A stretch of 64,000 bases of DNA from NCBI RefSeq assembly GCF_036345995.1, contig NZ_CP107796.1, forward strand, positions 5,890,001 through 5,954,000, written 5' to 3'. Position numbers and translations under genes: made by a program. Of the stretch, positions 60,965 through 64,000 are shown in pieces (the stretch's first letter is position 1; every line of letters starts with the position of its first letter). A model generated the notes under the pieces. It had not been told where the DNA came from. It saw only the letters and a list, made by a program, of their open reading frames with translations, and did not search any database. This stretch comes from Streptomyces sp. NBC_00557. Its GTDB lineage: Bacteria > Actinomycetota > Actinomycetes > Streptomycetales > Streptomycetaceae.

Positions 60965-61291
60965 ATGACGATTCAGCCAGCCAAGCTCAGCGATCCGGCC
61001 GTCCGGGCCTTCGTCACCGCCGTCAACTCCCATGACCGGGAGGGCTTCATGGCACTGCTCGCGCCCGGCGCGACCATGTCCGACGACGGCTCCGACCGCG
61101 ACCTCGCCGAGTGGATCGACCAGGAGATCTTCTCCTCCCACGGCCACATGGAGGTCGACAACGAGTCCGCCGGCGGCCGTGTCCTCCTCGCCCGCTACAG
61201 CAACGACACCTGGGGCGAGATGCGCACCAAGTGGAGCTTCACCGTCGACGACGACGGGCGGATCTCGCGGTTCGAGACCGGGCAGGCGTAG
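60965..61291 (+). CDS. NTF2-like (SnoaL) protein
   Basis: A 108-residue protein. AVRAFVTAVNSHDREGFMAL, then DDGSDRDLAEWIDQEIFSSH, then TKWSFTVDDDGRISRFETGQ match a compact NTF2-like fold. It may be a small-molecule binding or isomerase protein. ATG at 60965. Confidence 0.78.
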   Translation: MTIQPAKLSDPAVRAFVTAVNSHDREGFMALLAPGATMSDDGSDRDLAEWIDQEIFSSHGHMEVDNESAGGRVLLARYSNDTWGEMRTKWSFTVDDDGRISRFETGQA

Positions 61292-61310
61292 GCCACGGTA
61301 ACCGGGAGGC

Positions 61311-61341
61311 TTGTGCTCGCGTGCACTTCAACTCCTAGCGT
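61311..61341 (+). promoter_or_regulatory. MerR-type promoter
   Basis: TTGTGC (61311-61316) and TAGCGT (61336-61341) are spaced by 19 bp and enclose GTGC / GCAC. Long spacers with a central dyad are typical of MerR/SoxR-activated promoters. The transcript would start about 2-3 bases before the ATG. Confidence 0.55.
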
Positions 61342-61349
61342 TCCCAGGC

Positions 61350-62330
61350 ATGGAGACCACAAGGACCTTGGGACGCAGTGGCATCGGCGTGAGCGCGCTC
61401 GGCTTCGGGTGCTGGGCGATCGGCGGGGAGTGGCAGGGCGCCGACGGGCAGCCGCTCGGGTGGGGGAAGGTGGACGACGAGGAATCCGTACGGGCGATCC
61501 ACCGCGCCCTCGACCTCGGCGTGACCTTCTTCGACACCGCCGACTGCTACGGCGCCGGGCACAGCGAGAGCATCCTCGGCCGCGCCCTCGGCGCACGCCG
61601 TGACGACGTCGTGCTCGCCACCAAGTGGGGCAACCTCTTCGACCCGGAGACCCGCACCGCCTACGGGCAGGACGACACCCCGGAATACGTCCGCCGCGCC
61701 CTCACCGCCTCCCTGCGCCGCCTCGGCACCGACCACGTGGACCTGTACCAGTTCCACCTGTCCGATGCCGATCCGGGGCGCGCCGCCGAAGTCCGGGACA
61801 TCTGCGAGGAGTTGGTCGCGGAGGGGCTCATCCGCGGCTACGCCTGGAGCACCGACGACCCCGACCGCGCCGCCGTGTTCGCCGAGGGCCCGCACTGCGC
61901 GGCCGTACAGCACACCCTGAACGTCCTGCAGGACGCGCCGGAACTCCTGGAGCTGTGCGAGCGGGCCGATCTCGGCAGCGTCAACCGCGGTCCCCTCGCC
62001 ATGGGGCTGCTGGCCGGCCGGCGGCAGGGTCCGCTGGAGGCGGGGGACATCCGCAGCAGGCCGCCGGCCTGGCTGCAGGGGTTCGGGGACGGTTCCGGGG
62101 CCGATCCGCGCTGGACGGCCCGCGTCGACGCCCTGCGCGACGTCCTCACCAGCGGCGGCCGCACCCTCGCCCAGGGCGCCCTGGCCTGGATCTGGGCCCG
62201 CAGCCCGCGCACGGTGCCGATCCCCGGGTTCCGCTCGGTGGCGCAGGCCGAGCAGAACGCGGGCGCGTTGGAGAAGGGACCGCTCACCGCCGGGCAGATG
62301 GCCGAGATCGACCGCATCCTCGGCAGGTGA
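61350..62330 (+). CDS. Aldo/keto reductase
   Basis: A 326-residue NADPH-dependent TIM-barrel reductase. The tetrad is clear: Asp and Tyr in FFDTADCYGAGHSE, Lys in VVLATKWGN, His in LYQFHLSD. GLLAGRRQGPLEAGDIRSRP and PIPGFRSVAQAEQN bind the cofactor phosphate. Its promoter resembles MerR-type sites, and the mRNA would be leaderless. Confidence 0.88.
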   Translation: METTRTLGRSGIGVSALGFGCWAIGGEWQGADGQPLGWGKVDDEESVRAIHRALDLGVTFFDTADCYGAGHSESILGRALGARRDDVVLATKWGNLFDPETRTAYGQDDTPEYVRRALTASLRRLGTDHVDLYQFHLSDADPGRAAEVRDICEELVAEGLIRGYAWSTDDPDRAAVFAEGPHCAAVQHTLNVLQDAPELLELCERADLGSVNRGPLAMGLLAGRRQGPLEAGDIRSRPPAWLQGFGDGSGADPRWTARVDALRDVLTSGGRTLAQGALAWIWARSPRTVPIPGFRSVAQAEQNAGALEKGPLTAGQMAEIDRILGR

Positions 62331-62448
62331 GCGTGCCGGGCCGGTGAAAGCGGGTCGACTCATCGGATTTTCATAAGGTGGCAAATTCCGGCGGCGGCAC
62401 GGGGGTCCTGGGCGGTTTCCGCTGCTGGGCGCGGTGTACCGTCCCCAG

Positions 62449-63675
62449 GTGCGCGAATGCTCCCGGCTCAGCCGGCGTGCCGTCCTCGGACTGACGGCCG
62501 CCGCCCTTCCCGTGTCCATGACCACCCCGGCCGCCGCCGAGTCCACCGTCATCGGCGGCGGGCAACTGGCCCGCACCGGTGTCCAGGTGCGCGGTGCCTC
62601 CGGACTGCCCGAGAAGCTCACCGCCCGCTCCTGGCTGATCGCCGACTGTGCGAGCGGCGAGGTGCTCGCCTCGTTCAACGCGCACCGGCGCCTGGCGCCC
62701 GCGTCCACGCTGAAGATGCTGTTCGCGGACACCGTGCTGACGAAGTTCGACCGCACCGAGCGGTACACCGTCAAGGACTCCGACCTCGCGGACGTCCCGC
62801 TCGGCTCCAGCCTGGTCGGCATCAAGCCCGGCATCACCTACACGGTCGAGCAGCTGTGGCAGGGCGTGTTCCTGCGCTCCGGCAACGACGCCGTGCACGT
62901 CCTCGCCCACATGAACGGCGGCATCGCCAAGACGGTCGCGGAGATGCAGGCCAAGGCCAGGGACCTCCAGGCCCTGGACACCCATGTGGTCACCCCCGAC
63001 GGCTTCGACCACCCGGGCCAGATCTCCTCGGCGTACGACCTCACGCTGTTCGCCCGCCACGGACTGAAGGACGCCGCCTTCCGCGGCTACTGCGGCATGC
63101 GGACCGCGGACTTCCCGGCGGGCGGCAAGAAGACCTTCCAGATCCAGAACACCGACCGCCTGCTGACCGGGGCGTGGGGCCTGAAGCCGTACGACGGACT
63201 GATCGGCGTCAAGAACGGCTACACCAGCCATGCCGGCAACACCTTCACCGGCGCCGCCACCCGCGGCGGGCGGACCCTGCTGGTCACCGTGATGCACCCG
63301 GCCGACGGCAGCAACGCCGTCTACGAGCAGACCGCCGCGCTGCTCGACTGGGGCTTCGGACCCGGGCGTTCGGCCCAGCCGGTGGGCGTACTGGTGGAAC
63401 CGCTCAGCGAGGGCGGGGGGAAGGCGAATCCGTCACCCGCGGCCGGCAAGGGGGCCCCGGCGGCGGCCGGAGCGGCGGGCGCGGGCTCCCGCGGCCCGTC
63501 CACCGGGCGGCTGGTGGAGGGCGCGGCCGGTACCGCGCTGCTGCTGGCGGCGGCGGGCACGTGGGCCGTACGGCGGCGGCGCAGGGCGGCCGCGGCGACC
63601 GGGACGGCCGAGGCGCCGGAGGCACCGGAGGCGGCCGAGGGGGACGCGGAGCCGGGTGGCCGGCACCGGCGCTGA
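62449..63675 (+). CDS. D-alanyl-D-alanine carboxypeptidase (serine, S11)
   Basis: A 408-residue penicillin-binding protein. The N-terminus ECSRLSRRAVLGLTAAALPV has a twin-arginine-like motif with cleavage after PAAA. Catalytic motifs are ASTLK (Ser86, Lys89), SGN (144-146) and KNG (255-257), the last in place of KTG. A Pro/Ala/Gly linker and C-terminal TM with RRRRR follow. It trims the terminal D-Ala from peptidoglycan stem peptides. GTG at 62449. Confidence 0.9.
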   Translation: MRECSRLSRRAVLGLTAAALPVSMTTPAAAESTVIGGGQLARTGVQVRGASGLPEKLTARSWLIADCASGEVLASFNAHRRLAPASTLKMLFADTVLTKFDRTERYTVKDSDLADVPLGSSLVGIKPGITYTVEQLWQGVFLRSGNDAVHVLAHMNGGIAKTVAEMQAKARDLQALDTHVVTPDGFDHPGQISSAYDLTLFARHGLKDAAFRGYCGMRTADFPAGGKKTFQIQNTDRLLTGAWGLKPYDGLIGVKNGYTSHAGNTFTGAATRGGRTLLVTVMHPADGSNAVYEQTAALLDWGFGPGRSAQPVGVLVEPLSEGGGKANPSPAAGKGAPAAAGAAGAGSRGPSTGRLVEGAAGTALLLAAAGTWAVRRRRRAAAATGTAEAPEAPEAAEGDAEPGGRHRR

Positions 63676-63941
63676 CAGTGTCCGGCGGCCGTTCCACCGG
63701 CCGGTGTGCACCTCGCGTCCCGTCGTGAGGCCCACCCCAACTCCGGCGCGGTGGAACGGCCGCCGCTTCCCCCCTCGGTGTGGCTGGGACACGACCGCGC
63801 GAGCGGTCGCGGAATCAGTGTGCTCCAACTGTGAAGCTCTTGTGGAGAAATTTGAGCATACGGGCTCGACCGGCCGCAATACCACGGATGTTCAAATTCC
63901 GTTTGTGTGAAAACGCCCGGTGGCGCCGCGCGAAGGGTTCC
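63676..63941. other. Gene-free region with long inverted repeat
   Basis: CGGCGGCCGTTCCACC (63683-63698) and its exact complement (63750-63765) are separated by 51 bases and could form a terminator or cruciform. Bases 63810-63905 are noticeably AT-richer and read as an open frame on the plus strand, but no start with a ribosome-binding site or known motif is seen. Confidence 0.55.
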
Positions 63942-64000
63942 TCAGCCCCGCCCGATGTACGGCATCGCCGTCGCCAGCACCGTCGCGAACTGCACGTTCG
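63942..64000 (-). CDS. Partial CDS, 3' end only
   Basis: Minus-strand codons read NVQFATVLATAMPYIGRG and stop. The rest lies beyond the window. Codon use is typical of a real gene. Too short to identify. Confidence 0.55.
   Translation of the reverse strand, partial: NVQFATVLATAMPYIGRG

Overview
The window is chromosomal DNA from a high-GC actinomycete, almost certainly Streptomyces. Third codon positions are nearly all G or C, GTG and TTG starts are common, and the gene content is typical of the genus: DUF4383 and DUF5336 membrane proteins, an MHS transporter, the Nif3 / zinc-ribbon / RNase H-CobC trio, an SCO2322-family protein, and a class A RNase P RNA. It reads as core chromosome with small scars, not as an island-rich region. 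No insertion sequence, prophage or CRISPR array is visible.

Left part (1-22.3 kb): a partial HAD hydrolase; an FmdB-like zinc ribbon; membrane and coiled-coil proteins; a broken DUF4097 gene holding a small inverted segment; tRNA-Val(TAC); a ketopantoate reductase-like enzyme; two DoxX/SOD-like redox genes, one behind an iron-box-like dyad; a DedA protein; a secreted HNH nuclease; a UPF0016/GDT1 manganese-exporter-like gene behind a yybP-ykoY riboswitch; an MFS pump with a regulator-like tail; two adjacent paralogous small proteins; an O-methyltransferase; an MHS transporter; and a GT87-PAP2 fusion.

Vitamin B12 locus (23.0-28.9 kb, minus strand): a cobalamin riboswitch precedes five tightly coupled genes. 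Two encode exported, membrane-anchored proteins: an alpha/alpha-barrel protein and an SCO2322-family protein. The other three encode the T, fused A1-A2 and S parts of an ECF importer. My reading is that the two exported proteins form a split, intrinsic-factor-like corrinoid capture device feeding the ECF importer. A dispersed palindromic repeat sits inside the riboswitch.

Accessory scar (29.0-31.7 kb): a frameshifted phosphotransferase and a truncated SnoaL-like gene lie left of a lower-GC two-gene cassette, and a truncated gene end lies to its right. The cassette encodes a divergent GTP cyclohydrolase II-like protein and a two-TM protein with a TTA (bldA) codon. It is the best candidate here for an undescribed small system.

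Right part (31.7-64 kb): a KstR-like TetR regulator with a matching operator, and a second perfect operator before a MaoC hydratase gene at 49.4 kb; a glycosyltransferase / methyltransferase / alpha-alpha-toroid operon; a cell-wall amidase; two DHA2 pumps; a DesK/DesR-type two-component pair split by two genes, with an ABC exporter beside the kinase; a GH54-CBM42 arabinofuranosidase; the Nif3 operon with a rare CTG start; KDPG aldolase; YaaA; AraC and EamA genes; rnpB overlapping the EamA stop; two gene remnants joined at one deletion point; a MazG-like protein; an aldo/keto reductase with a MerR-type promoter; and a D,D-carboxypeptidase. A partial gene runs off the right edge.
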